Of a stretch of 19,566 bases of DNA, positions 1 through 7,635 are shown piece after piece. The position numbers and the translations under genes were made by a program. Source of the DNA: JBBSIG01 sp038232215 (GTDB taxonomy: Bacteria > Actinomycetota > Thermoleophilia > Gaiellales > Gaiellaceae); contig JBBSIG010000015.1 in NCBI GenBank assembly GCA_038232215.1, positions 1 to 19,566 of the forward strand, written 5' to 3'. The notes under the pieces were generated by a model. The model did not search any database. It worked only from the letters and a program-made list of their open reading frames with translations, and was not told the origin of the DNA. The first letter of the stretch is position 1, and the number at the start of each line of letters is the position of its first letter.

Positions 1-687
1 ACCGCCGTTAAAGGTGCTAGGAGAGCTCGGACACCCGCCTGGTTCGACATTCTGTCCTTAATCGGCACCTATCTTGTTAGCAACCTTCGCGGGGGGGCCC
101 GGCGGCGACGGTTGCTAACGCAGTCTTAAACAACGCTCAAACATGGCTCGTCAAGCGACGATCGCGCTGAGCACTCTGCCAACCTTCTTCGCCCCGTCCG
201 ACGTGAGATCGCGGGGTAGCGGAGTTACGACCTATCGGTCGTCGCCCACGGAGATTCCATGCTCAGCGTGTCCGGAGGTAGCGGCTCGTCCTGACGGTCG
301 GGTCACGTCCACCCGCGGGCGGAGGATCCTGAACCTGCTCCTGAGAACCCGCCGCGCCGTCGCGCACCGGAAGAACACTGCTCACGGCCTCGAGCATTCC
401 GGCATACGGAGCGACTTCTCCTGGATGCTTGCGGCTGCCTTTGCCCGGTCGGGATTGAATCTCTCCCAGGCCTCAAGCCGCGCACGGCTTTGCGACCGCC
501 CGGGCGCGATGCGCCGTGCCCTCATCGGCGAGCGGCCTGCAACCTCCCGGGGCCCTGTAGCCGGCGACTCGACACCGTCCTCGACTGCTTACCCGCGGCT
601 TGAACCGGTCCCTGCGTCGGAGCTAGCGTCTCGCGGGGAGGCCACCTGCCCTGCTCGCGCAGGGGCTAGACTCGTCGACAGGACGCC
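1..687. other. Gene-poor region upstream of the thiolase
   Basis: I see no convincing gene here. The first ~250 bases look lower in G+C than the rest of the window. The open frame on the plus strand from 143 to 715 gives a low-complexity, Arg/Ser/Pro-rich product with no recognisable motif, and it would overlap the thiolase start. On the minus strand a 47-codon frame (525 to 382) contains the short protein-like stretch LEAWERFNPDRAKAAASIQE, and a second minus frame continues in a similar style to about 250; this may be a decayed gene or chance. The region also holds an inverted repeat (76-119, listed separately). Just before the thiolase, TAGACT at 667-672 could serve as a -10 box, but no good -35 pairs with it. 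Confidence 0.5.
76..119. repeat. Long inverted repeat / hairpin
   Basis: The arms are GTTAGCAACC (76-85) and GGTTGCTAAC (110-119), a perfect 10-bp pair. After one mismatch (86/109) the pairing continues with TCGC (87-90) and GCGA (105-108), giving 14 of 15 paired positions around a G/C-rich 14-nt centre. No T tract follows on either side, so it is not a typical rho-independent terminator. It could be an operator, the terminator of a gene lying left of the window, or a mobile-element end; nothing nearby decides among these. Confidence 0.7.
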
Positions 688-1845
688 ATGCCGAGGTGGG
701 AGTCAGATGCGCTGATCGTCGACGCGGTGCGCAGCCCGATCGGCCGGCGGAACGGCGCGCTCGAGGGGATCCGCGGCGACGATCTGACCGCGCAGGTGCT
801 GAACGGGCTGCTCGAGCGCCACGAGGTCGATCCGGCTGAGATCGAGGACGTCCAGCTCGGGTGCGTGACGCAGGTCGGCGAGCAGGCCTGGAACGTCGGA
901 CGCAATGCGGCGCTCGCGGCCGGCTGGCCGGAGACGGTGGCCGGAACGACCGTCGACCGCCAGTGCGGCTCGTCGATGCAGACGAGCTTCAACGCCGCCG
1001 CCGCGATCTGGTCGGGCCAGCTCGACCTGGTCGTCTCGGGCGGGGTCGAGATGATGTCGCGCGTCCCCATGGGCTCGAACGACGGCAGCGTCTCGGACGC
1101 CGTGCACGAGCGCTGGCAGATCGTGCCGCAGGGCATCTCCGCCGAGGTGATCGCCGAGCGCTGGGGGCTCTCGCGCGAGGAGCTCGACCGCTACTCGCTC
1201 CAGTCGCACGAGCGGGCCGCGCGCGCGATCGACGAGGGCCGTTTCGAGCGCGAGATCGTTCCGATCGACCTCACGAACCCGCACACCGGAGTCGTCTTCG
1301 CCGTGGACGAGGGGGTGCGCCGCGACACCTCGCTCGAGCGGCTGGGCCAGCTGCAGCCGGCGTTCGTCGAGGGCGGCAAGGTGACCGCGGGCAACTCGAG
1401 CCAGATCGTCGACGGGGCCGCCGCGGTGCTGCTCGCGTCCGAGCGGAAGGCGTCGGAACTCGGCCTCGAGCCGCGCGCGCGCTTCCTCGGCTTCGGGCTC
1501 GCGGGCGTCGATCCGCACGTGATGCTGCACGGGAATCCCCAGGCGTGCGAGCGGGCGCTCGCGCGGGCGGGCCTCGGCTGGGACGACATGGGCGTGATCG
1601 AGGTCAACGAGGCGTTCGCGTCGGTGGTGCTCCAGTTCGCGCGCGACGCCGGGCTCGAGGAGCGCTGGGAGGAGATCAACCCGAACGGCGGCGGCATCTC
1701 GCTCGGGCACCCGCTCGGCGCCACCGGCGCGCGCATCACCGCGACGCTGCTGAGCGAGCTCGAGCGGCGCGACGAGCGCTACGGCATCGCCTCCATGTGC
1801 ATCGGCTTCGGTCAGGCGATCGCGGGCGTGATCGAGCGCCTGTAG
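688..1845 (+). CDS. Thiolase (acetyl-CoA acyltransferase family)
   Basis: The 385-aa product is a full-length thiolase, which cleaves 3-ketoacyl-CoA with CoA to acetyl-CoA and a shortened acyl-CoA (or runs the reverse condensation). The nucleophile is Cys93 in VDRQCGSSMQ. NEAF lies at 307-310, the GHPLG histidine is His341, and the C-terminal acid/base cysteine is Cys371 in CIGFGQ. Most family members read CIGGGQG at that last site, so CIGFGQA is slightly divergent. The ATG at 688 has a short AGGA four bases upstream, and the family's usual N-terminal start (IVDAVRSPIGRRNG) follows after nine residues. It converges with the metallo-beta-lactamase gene with a 4-bp gap. The locus suggests a degradative, terminal beta-oxidation role; a biosynthetic role cannot be excluded. 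Chain-length preference cannot be read from the sequence. Confidence 0.93.
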   Translation: MPRWESDALIVDAVRSPIGRRNGALEGIRGDDLTAQVLNGLLERHEVDPAEIEDVQLGCVTQVGEQAWNVGRNAALAAGWPETVAGTTVDRQCGSSMQTSFNAAAAIWSGQLDLVVSGGVEMMSRVPMGSNDGSVSDAVHERWQIVPQGISAEVIAERWGLSREELDRYSLQSHERAARAIDEGRFEREIVPIDLTNPHTGVVFAVDEGVRRDTSLERLGQLQPAFVEGGKVTAGNSSQIVDGAAAVLLASERKASELGLEPRARFLGFGLAGVDPHVMLHGNPQACERALARAGLGWDDMGVIEVNEAFASVVLQFARDAGLEERWEEINPNGGGISLGHPLGATGARITATLLSELERRDERYGIASMCIGFGQAIAGVIERL

Positions 1846-1849
1846 GGCG

Positions 1850-2806
1850 CTAAAACCGCTTCCTCTCGGCTCCGTCGACGCGGTACGACCGCCTGCCGTC
1901 CTCGTCGACGCGGGTCGCCCGTCCCTCCTCGACGAGCTGTTCGAGGTGCGACAGCGCCTCGGCGACGGCGAAGCGCTGCTGTGTCACCTCGAGCTGACCG
2001 AAGAGCGCGCGTGCGACCTCGTAGCCCGTCCGGGCTCCCGCTCGGAGCGCCGCCTGCGCGAGGTCGAGCCGCTCGCGGTGGTGCGCGGCGATCGCGCGGG
2101 CGCGGCCGGCCGGAGCGCCGATCGGCTGCCCGTGCCCCGCGAGCGCGATCCGCGGCGCGAGCTCGACCAGCCGCTCCAGGGAGTCGAGATACGCGCGCAG
2201 CGGATCCGGCCGGGCCCCTGGATAGAGGCCGACGGTGGGGGTGATGCCGCTCAGGATGGTGTCGCCCGCAATCAGGACGCCGTCGCGCAGGAGGGCGAGG
2301 TGACCGTCGGCGTGACCGGGCAGGTGCAGGACGTCCCAGCCGTCGACGCGGTCGCCGGGGGCGAGCGGCTCCGGCTCGCGCGAGAAGTGGACGCGCGGCG
2401 CCAGGGCGATCGACTCGGTCCGCAGCCGCTCCGCCTGCTCCGCCGGGAGCCCGTTCGCACGCAGGTGCTCGGCCGCGCGGCTCGGCGAGGTCGGGTCGCC
2501 CCAGACCGCGAGACACTGCTCGTGGTCGAGGCGTCCCTGCAGGACCGTCGCGCCCGTGAGCGCCGCCACGTCCGCCGCGCCGCCGACGTGGTCGGGGTGC
2601 ATGTGCGTGACGACGATCCGCTCGACGGGCCCTCCGAGCGCCGCGAGCACCGGGGCCCAGAGCGCCTCGGGGTCGCGTGCTCCGAGCCCGGTGTCGACGA
2701 GCGTCCAGCCGCCGTCTCGCGCGCGCAGCCCGTAGCAGTGCACGTGGTCGAGGCCGAACGGCAGCGGGAACGTCATCCGGAAGACGCCTTCGAGGAGCTC
2801 CTCCAC
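1850..2806 (-). CDS. Metallo-beta-lactamase-fold hydrolase with C-terminal winged-helix-like domain
   Basis: With the GTG start at 2806 the product is 318 aa. The metal site is clear: THMHPDH gives His68, His70, Asp72 and His73, followed by His165 (LPGHADGH), Asp182 (AGDT) and His225 (GHG). This is the full dinuclear-metal ligand set of the family. After the catalytic domain, residues ~245-305 are helical and resemble the winged-helix tail found in LACTB2-type hydrolases. A TTG at 2848 would add 14 residues, and an ATG 10 codons downstream is also possible. I prefer GTG 2806 because an extended -10-like TTAGAT lies six bases upstream and the family homology begins there. It is divergent from livG. 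Substrates of this subgroup include thioesters, glutathione conjugates and nucleic acids; an acyl-CoA or thioester substrate would suit the locus, but that is inference. Confidence 0.88.
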   Translation of the reverse strand: MEELLEGVFRMTFPLPFGLDHVHCYGLRARDGGWTLVDTGLGARDPEALWAPVLAALGGPVERIVVTHMHPDHVGGAADVAALTGATVLQGRLDHEQCLAVWGDPTSPSRAAEHLRANGLPAEQAERLRTESIALAPRVHFSREPEPLAPGDRVDGWDVLHLPGHADGHLALLRDGVLIAGDTILSGITPTVGLYPGARPDPLRAYLDSLERLVELAPRIALAGHGQPIGAPAGRARAIAAHHRERLDLAQAALRAGARTGYEVARALFGQLEVTQQRFAVAEALSHLEQLVEEGRATRVDEDGRRSYRVDGAERKRF

Positions 2807-2902
2807 GGAGGTATCTAAGCGGGGCCACGGCGGCGCGCAGGCGGCCAACCGGCTCGCGGCGACGCCTCGCTACTCGCGTCCGGGCGGCTCTAAGATCCCG
2901 CG
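2807..2902. promoter_or_regulatory. Divergent intergenic region with two leaderless-type promoters
   Basis: On the plus strand TAAGAT (2891-2896) lies exactly six bases before the livG ATG at 2903, the spacing expected of a TANNNT -10 box driving a leaderless mRNA. There is no Shine-Dalgarno sequence in front of this ATG. On the minus strand TTAGAT (2818-2813) lies six bases before the GTG at 2806. No -35 element stands out for either. The call is an inference from spacing; transcription start mapping would settle it. Confidence 0.45.
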
Positions 2903-3685
2903 ATGCCTCTGCTGTCCGTCGAGAACGTGAGCCGGCGGTTCGGCGGCATCGTCGCCCTGGAGGACGTCTCCTTCGCGGTCGAGGACGGACAGATCGCCGG
3001 TCTGATCGGCCCGAACGGCGCGGGCAAGACGACCGCCTTCAACGTGATCACCCGCCTCTACGCGCCCGATTCCGGGCGCGTCCTCTTCGACGGCGCCGAC
3101 CTGCTCCGCACGCGGGCCTCGCAGGTCGTCCGGAGGGGCATCGCGCGGACGTTTCAGAACGTCGCGCTCTTCTCTGCCATGACGGTGCTCCAGAACGTGC
3201 TCGTGGGCGCGCACAGCCGGCTCTCGCTCGGCGGCGAGCGGGCGCTGCGGGCTGAGGCCCTCGGGCTGCTCGAGTACCTCGGGCTCGCCGAGCACGCGGG
3301 CCGCCGCACGGCGGGACTGCCGTTCGGCACGCTCAAGCGCGTGGAGCTCGCACGTGCCCTGATCGCGCGTCCGCGCCTCCTTCTGCTCGACGAGCCGGCC
3401 GGCGGGCTCAACCACGAGGAGGTCGACGAGCTGAGCGCGCTGATCCGCCGCTTCCGCGACGACTTCCGGGTGACGATCCTGCTCGTCGAGCACCGCATGA
3501 ACCTCGTCATGTCGATCTCCGACCGCGTCCACGTGCTCAACTTCGGGCGCACCATCGCCGAGGGGACGCCCGCCGAGGTGCGCGCAGACCCCAATGTGAT
3601 CGAGGCGTACCTCGGCACGGAGGACGACGCCGTCGCCGTCGCGACGGCCGCTCACGGCGGCGAGGACGATGCCCGCACTCCTTGA
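2903..3685 (+). CDS. livG: ABC transporter ATPase, LivG type
   Basis: The 260-aa product is the LivG-class ATPase of a branched-chain amino acid/organic acid importer, acting on the cytoplasmic face with LivF to drive LivHM. Walker A is GPNGAGKTT (36-44), the Q-loop glutamine is Gln85 in ARTFQNV, Walker B is LLLLDEP (159-165) and the switch histidine is His197. The signature region reads LPFGTLKRVELARAL (139-153) instead of LSGGQ, a known variation in LivG proteins. It starts the importer operon G-F-H-M-K and overlaps livF by 17 bp. The last ~20 residues are an acidic, Ala-rich extension. Liv-type importers in acyl-CoA catabolic loci often carry aromatic or aliphatic carboxylic acids instead of amino acids, so the substrate is open. 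Confidence 0.95.
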   Translation: MPLLSVENVSRRFGGIVALEDVSFAVEDGQIAGLIGPNGAGKTTAFNVITRLYAPDSGRVLFDGADLLRTRASQVVRRGIARTFQNVALFSAMTVLQNVLVGAHSRLSLGGERALRAEALGLLEYLGLAEHAGRRTAGLPFGTLKRVELARALIARPRLLLLDEPAGGLNHEEVDELSALIRRFRDDFRVTILLVEHRMNLVMSISDRVHVLNFGRTIAEGTPAEVRADPNVIEAYLGTEDDAVAVATAAHGGEDDARTP

Positions 3686-4382
3686 GCTGCGCGACGTCGA
3701 GGCCCGCTACGGCCCGGTCCAGGTCCTGCACGGCATCTCGATCGCGGTCGAGGAGGGGCAGGTCGTCGCCGTGCTGGGTGCCAACGGAGCGGGCAAGACG
3801 ACGACGTTGCGAGCCGTCTCCGGGACGGTGCGGAGGACCGGCGACGTCCTCTTCGCCGGCCGCTCTGTGGGCGGGCGCGGGCCGGACGGCATCGCGCGCC
3901 TCGGCATCGCACACGTTCCCGAGGGGCGTGGGATCTTCGGCGAGCTGAGCGTCCGAGACAACCTGCGCATGGGCGCGTATACCCAGCGCGACCGGCGCGC
4001 GTTCAAGACCGACTACGCGCGAGTGCTCGAGCACTTCCGCTGGCTCGAGGAGCGGCGCGACCAGCAGGCGGGCACGCTCAGCGGCGGCGAGCAGCAGATG
4101 CTGGCGCTCGCCCGCGCGCTGCTGTCGCGTCCGCGCGTGCTGCTGCTCGACGAGCCGTCGCTCGGTCTCGCGCCCATCGTCGTCAAGGAGTTCTTCCGCA
4201 TCGTGGCGACGCTCAACGCGGAGGAGGGGCTGACGGTGCTGGTCGTCGAGCAGAACGCCAACCTCGCGCTCGCGGCCTCCGAGCGCGCCTACGTGCTCGA
4301 GGTCGGCCGCGTGGCCGTGCAGGGGTCGAGCGACGAGCTGCGGCGGCACGAGAGCGTCCGGCGCTCCTACCTCGGGTACTGA
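3669..4382 (+). CDS. livF: ABC transporter ATPase, LivF type
   Basis: The 237-aa product is the second ATPase of the importer. Walker A is GANGAGKTT (37-45), the signature is LSGGEQQ (137-143) and Walker B is VLLLDEP (157-163). The switch position is Gln195 in VEQNAN in place of histidine, which is normal for LivF proteins. The ATG at 3669 lies inside the end of livG (17-bp overlap, different frame), and the livH start follows the stop after a single base, so the three are very probably translated from one message. Length is typical for LivF. Confidence 0.95.
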   Translation: MPALLELRDVEARYGPVQVLHGISIAVEEGQVVAVLGANGAGKTTTLRAVSGTVRRTGDVLFAGRSVGGRGPDGIARLGIAHVPEGRGIFGELSVRDNLRMGAYTQRDRRAFKTDYARVLEHFRWLEERRDQQAGTLSGGEQQMLALARALLSRPRVLLLDEPSLGLAPIVVKEFFRIVATLNAEEGLTVLVVEQNANLALAASERAYVLEVGRVAVQGSSDELRRHESVRRSYLGY

Positions 4383-4383
4383 G

Positions 4384-5265
4384 GTGCAGCAGCTCGCGCA
4401 GCAGATCGTCAGCGGCCTCGCGCTCGGCGCCGTCTACGCGAGCCTCGCGCTCGCGATCGTGCTGATCCACCGCACCACGCATGTGATCAACTTCGCGCAG
4501 GGCGAGATGGGGATGTTCACGACCTTCGTCGCCTGGTCCCTGATCACGAACCACGGCTTCTCGTACTGGGCCGCCTTCGCGACCACGCTCGCGATCGCCT
4601 TCGCCGGCGGCATCCTGCTCGAGCGCGTCGTCATCCGGCCGGTGGAGAGCGCCTCGCCGCTGGCCGTGATCATGGTCACGATCGCGCTCTTCGTCGTCCT
4701 CAACGGCCTGGCGAGCTGGATCTGGTCGGCCGAGACGCGCAACTTCCCCAGCCCGTTTCCCGGTGTCGTCACGGTGTGGGGCGTCTCGCTCAGCCGGCAC
4801 GAGGTCGGCGCGATCGCCGTCTCGCTGGTCGTGCTCGCGCTCCTGTGGGCCTTTTTCCGCTTCACGCGGCTCGGGCTCGCCATGCGCGCGGTGGCGATCG
4901 GGCCGGAGCCAAGCCGCCTGCTGGGCGTGCGCGTCGGCTGGATGCTGGCGCTCGGCTGGGGCTTCGCGGCCGTCCTCTCCGCCGTCTCGGGAATGATGGT
5001 GGCGCCGATCGTCTTCCTCGACCCGACCATGATGCAGAGCGTGCTGATCTACGCCTTCGCGGCGGCGGTGCTCGGGGGCATCGACAGTCCGCTCGGCGCA
5101 GTCGTCGGAGGCTTCGCGCTCGGCGTGGGGATCAACCTGCTCAGCACGTACGTCGACTTCGTGACTCCCGAGCTCGAGCTGCCCGTCGCGTTCGCCGTCC
5201 TGATCGGCGTGCTCCTCTTCCGGCCGTCGGGGCTCTTCGGCCGCGCCGTCGTGCGGCGCGTCTGA
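4384..5265 (+). CDS. livH: ABC transporter permease, LivH type
   Basis: The 293-aa, very hydrophobic product has about eight membrane-spanning segments. The LivH hallmark INFAQGEM lies at 35-42, and the cytoplasmic loop GLAMRAVAIG...LLGV that contacts the ATPases is present in the second half. The start is GTG, one base after the livF stop. Its TGA stop shares a base with the livM ATG (TGATG), indicating translational coupling. With LivM it forms the transmembrane channel of the importer. Confidence 0.95.
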   Translation: MQQLAQQIVSGLALGAVYASLALAIVLIHRTTHVINFAQGEMGMFTTFVAWSLITNHGFSYWAAFATTLAIAFAGGILLERVVIRPVESASPLAVIMVTIALFVVLNGLASWIWSAETRNFPSPFPGVVTVWGVSLSRHEVGAIAVSLVVLALLWAFFRFTRLGLAMRAVAIGPEPSRLLGVRVGWMLALGWGFAAVLSAVSGMMVAPIVFLDPTMMQSVLIYAFAAAVLGGIDSPLGAVVGGFALGVGINLLSTYVDFVTPELELPVAFAVLIGVLLFRPSGLFGRAVVRRV

Positions 5266-6278
5266 TGCGCTCGACGCCCGTGCGCTTCGGCCTCTTCGCC
5301 GTCGGGGCGGCGGTCGTCGCGCTGCTGCCGCTCTTCGTCAGCGAGTTTCGCGCCTTCGAGCTCGCGCGCGTGGGCATCTACGTGATCGCGCTGCTCGGCC
5401 TCAGCGTCCTCACGGGCTACGCGGGCCAGATCTCGCTCGGGCACGGGGCGTTCATGGCGGTCGGCGCCTACACGACTGCCATCCTGACGACGCGCTACGG
5501 GATCCGCGATCTCTGGACGATCCCGCTCGCCGGTCTCCTCACGGGCCTCGTGGGGTTCCTCTTCGGCTTCCCGGCTCTGCGCCTGGTCGGCGCCTATCTC
5601 GCGCTCGCGACCTTCGCGCTCGCCGTCGCGGTGCCGTCGCTCGCGAAGTACGGGCGGATCGAGGAGTACACGGGCGGCGGCGGCGGTCTCTTGCTCAACC
5701 TGCCCGCCACGCCGTTCGGGCTGCCTCTCTCCGCCTCGGACTGGCTCTACTACCTCTGCTGGGGGCTCGCGGGCCTCCTGTTCGTGGCCGCCTGGCTGCT
5801 CGTGCGCGGCCGGATCGGGCGCGCCCTCCGCGCCATCCGCGAGAACGAGCTCGCGGCCGTCTCCTCCGGGATCAGCCTGCCGGCTTTCAAGACCTTCGCC
5901 TTCGGCGTCTCCGCCTTCTACGGGGGGGTGGCCGGCTCGCTGTACGCGATCACGATCAACTACGTCAACCCCGACACCTTCCCGGTGGGCCTCTCGATCC
6001 TGCTGCTGACGGGCGTCGTCGTCGGCGGCCTGGGGTCCCTGGCGGGCGTCGTCTTCGGCGCGCTCTTCATCCAGTACCTGCCGCTGTACGCCTCCGACCT
6101 GCTCGACTGGCCGCTGTCCCGGCTCGGCCTGAAGATCGACACCTCCGCGCCCGGGGCGCCGGCCGTCGTCTACGGGCTGATCCTGCTCGCAGTGCTGCTG
6201 CTCGGCTCCTCCGGCGCCGCCGGGTCGCTCGCGCGAGGGACGCGCGCGTTAACAAACTCGCTCGCCCGACGTCCTTAA
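5265..6278 (+). CDS. livM: ABC transporter permease, LivM type
   Basis: The 337-aa product has the LivM signature TGYAGQISLGHGAF (50-63) and the ATPase-contact loop AIRENELAA (190-198), with about nine to ten hydrophobic segments. The ATG at 5265 overlaps the livH stop by one base. The open frame continues upstream inside livH, but in the antisense-like wrong frame, so the longer version is not real. Its TAA stop (6276-6278) lies inside the -35 box of the livK promoter, so the end of the permease gene and the control region of the binding-protein gene share DNA. Confidence 0.95.
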   Translation: MRSTPVRFGLFAVGAAVVALLPLFVSEFRAFELARVGIYVIALLGLSVLTGYAGQISLGHGAFMAVGAYTTAILTTRYGIRDLWTIPLAGLLTGLVGFLFGFPALRLVGAYLALATFALAVAVPSLAKYGRIEEYTGGGGGLLLNLPATPFGLPLSASDWLYYLCWGLAGLLFVAAWLLVRGRIGRALRAIRENELAAVSSGISLPAFKTFAFGVSAFYGGVAGSLYAITINYVNPDTFPVGLSILLLTGVVVGGLGSLAGVVFGALFIQYLPLYASDLLDWPLSRLGLKIDTSAPGAPAVVYGLILLAVLLLGSSGAAGSLARGTRALTNSLARRP

Positions 6279-6281
6279 CAA
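6249..6281 (+). repeat. Direct repeat TTAACAA (two copies)
   Basis: TTAACAA occurs at 6249-6255 and again at 6275-6281, 26 bp apart start to start. The second copy is the -35 box of the livK promoter. The spacing is about two and a half helical turns. This may be a regulator binding pair or chance in an A/T-rich island; the first copy lies within the livM coding end (Leu-Thr-Asn). Confidence 0.4.
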
Positions 6282-6303
6282 GCGGCTCCGCAGGTCCTAT
6301 CAT
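6275..6303 (+). promoter_or_regulatory. livK promoter
   Basis: TTAACA (6275-6280) and TATCAT (6298-6303) are separated by exactly 17 bp, a good match to the housekeeping sigma-factor consensus. The predicted start is near 6310, giving a leader of about 40 nt before the livK ATG at 6350. This would let the binding protein be made in excess over the membrane components, the usual stoichiometry of such importers. Confidence 0.7.
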
Positions 6304-6311
6304 CCGTCCAG

Positions 6312-6325
6312 CCCGTCGAGACGGG
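6312..6325. promoter_or_regulatory. Dyad in the livK leader (possible operator)
   Basis: CCCGTC (6312-6317) and GACGGG (6320-6325) form a perfect 6-bp dyad around a 2-base centre. It sits immediately after the predicted transcription start of livK, a position where a bound repressor would block initiation or early elongation. The 2-base centre is too small for a stable RNA loop at full pairing, so a protein-binding site is more natural than a hairpin. No regulator gene is in the window. Confidence 0.35.
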
Positions 6326-6349
6326 TCCCTCTTCCTAGGAGAGACGAGC

Positions 6350-7591
6350 ATGAGACGAAAGCTGATCCCGTTGGCCGCGGTGGTTGCAGCGGCCGTGCTG
6401 GTGACCATCCCGGGCGCGTTCGCCGGTAGCGCGCGGCGCGAGGCGCCGGGCGTGACCGCCCGCTCGGTGACGATCGGCGGCACGTTCCCGATCAGTGGGC
6501 CGGCGTCGCTCTACGCGCCGATCGCGAAGGGCATGCAGGTCTACTTCAGCTACATCAACGCCCGGCGTGGGCCCGATCGCAAGCGCGGCGTCTACGGCCG
6601 CCAGATCGTGTTCAAGATCTACGACGACCAGTACAACCCGGCGCAGACCGTGCAGCTCACGCGCCGCTTGGTCGAGCAGGACAAGGTCTTCGCGCTCGTG
6701 GGCGGCCTCGGTACCGAGCCGCAGACCCCGGTTCGCCCGTACCTGAACCAGCAGAAGGTGCCGCAGCTCTACGTCTCGACCGGCGCCACCACCTGGGGCG
6801 CCGACCGCAAGCAGTACCCCTGGACGATCGGCTGGCAGCCCGACTACCAGTCCGAGGGTCGCGCGTACGGGGACTTCATTCGCCGCACCGACCCCTCGGC
6901 GAAGGTCGCGGTGCTCTTCCAGAACGACGACTACGGCAAGGACTACCTCGCGGGCTTCAAGCCCGCCGTCGGCGCCGGGAGGATCGTCGCCGAGGTGGGC
7001 TACGAGGTGACCGCGCCGAGCGTGACGTCGCAGGTGGCCCAGCTGAAGGCCTCGGGCGCGGACTCCTTCTTCGTCGTGGGCACGCCGCGCGGGACGATCC
7101 AGGCGCTCGTGACCGCCTACAGGCTCGGCTGGCGGCCGAAGCTGTACGTCAACTCGGTCTCCGCGACCGACGCCTTCCTCACGCAGGCGACCGCGGCCGC
7201 CGGCTCCCGTGAAGCGGTCAACGGCGTCGTCACGACCGCGTACCTGAAGGACCCTGCCTCGCCGAAGTACGCGAACGACAAGACGGTCGCCACCTACAAG
7301 CGCCTGCTGGCGAAGTACGCGCCGGGCGCGGACCCGAACAACGGGCTCTACTTCTACGGCATGGCCAAGGCGGACACGTTCGTGCAGACGCTCTACCGCG
7401 CCGGGCGCAACCCGACGCGCGAGTCGCTCCTGAACGCGGCCGTGAACCTGAAGTTGAAGAGCCCGTGGCTGATCCCGGGCACCACCATCGAGTCGTCGGC
7501 GAAGAGCCCCTTCCCGATCTCGACCGTGAAGCTCACCCGCTACACGAACGGCGCTTTCACCGAGTTCGGCGGGATCATCAAGACGCGCTAG
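6350..7591 (+). CDS. livK: ABC transporter substrate-binding protein (Liv/Peripla_BP_6 family)
   Basis: The 413-aa product is the extracytoplasmic ligand-binding component. Residues 1-25 form a signal peptide: positively charged MRRK, a hydrophobic core, and a signal-peptidase I type site after AFA (23-25). There is no cysteine at the cleavage site, so no lipobox. The mature protein starts with the family's ITIGGTFPISGPAS-like strand (41-54) and keeps the two-lobe Leu/Ile/Val-binding fold throughout. AGGAGAG at 6337-6343 lies six bases before the ATG, a strong ribosome site. It has its own promoter and is followed by a strong hairpin. Relatives of this type occur next to acyl-CoA catabolic genes, so the ligand may be an organic acid; this is not readable from sequence. 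Confidence 0.93.
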   Translation: MRRKLIPLAAVVAAAVLVTIPGAFAGSARREAPGVTARSVTIGGTFPISGPASLYAPIAKGMQVYFSYINARRGPDRKRGVYGRQIVFKIYDDQYNPAQTVQLTRRLVEQDKVFALVGGLGTEPQTPVRPYLNQQKVPQLYVSTGATTWGADRKQYPWTIGWQPDYQSEGRAYGDFIRRTDPSAKVAVLFQNDDYGKDYLAGFKPAVGAGRIVAEVGYEVTAPSVTSQVAQLKASGADSFFVVGTPRGTIQALVTAYRLGWRPKLYVNSVSATDAFLTQATAAAGSREAVNGVVTTAYLKDPASPKYANDKTVATYKRLLAKYAPGADPNNGLYFYGMAKADTFVQTLYRAGRNPTRESLLNAAVNLKLKSPWLIPGTTIESSAKSPFPISTVKLTRYTNGAFTEFGGIIKTR

Positions 7592-7593
7592 GT

Positions 7594-7634
7594 GCTCGAA
7601 GGGGGCCGGCGCCCGCGCGCCGGCCCCCTCGAGC
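7594..7634. terminator. Bidirectional hairpin terminator
   Basis: A near-perfect 18-bp stem is formed by 7594-7599 plus 7601-7612 with 7617-7634, with one bulged A at 7600 and a 4-nt loop (7613-7616). The core arms are GGGGGCCGGCGC and GCGCCGGCCCCC. It fills the gap between the convergent stops of livK (7591) and the SnoaL-fold gene (7636). There is no U tract, but such G/C-rich stems are the usual terminator form in high-G+C actinobacteria. Confidence 0.8.
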
Positions 7635-7635
7635 G

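Noticed and set aside
1..126. Frame open from the window edge on the plus strand, as a possible gene end
   Set aside because: Codons (AAA, AGG, AGA, TTA, CTT) do not fit the genome's coding style, and the inverted repeat lies inside it.
382..525. 47-codon minus-strand frame with the stretch LEAWERFNPDRAKAAASIQE
   Set aside because: Short, no ribosome site, no recognised family. It may be a relic but cannot be supported as a gene.
143..715. 190-codon open frame on the plus strand before the thiolase
   Set aside because: Low-complexity Arg/Ser/Pro-rich translation with no motif, no ribosome site, and it runs into the thiolase gene in another frame.
1812..2828. Alternative long frames over the metallo-beta-lactamase gene
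   Set aside because: They lack the HxHxDH site and are compositionally biased shadow frames of the real hydrolase.
4776..5264. Upstream extension of livM inside livH
   Set aside because: Arg/Ala-rich shadow of livH; the permease homology starts at the ATG at 5265.
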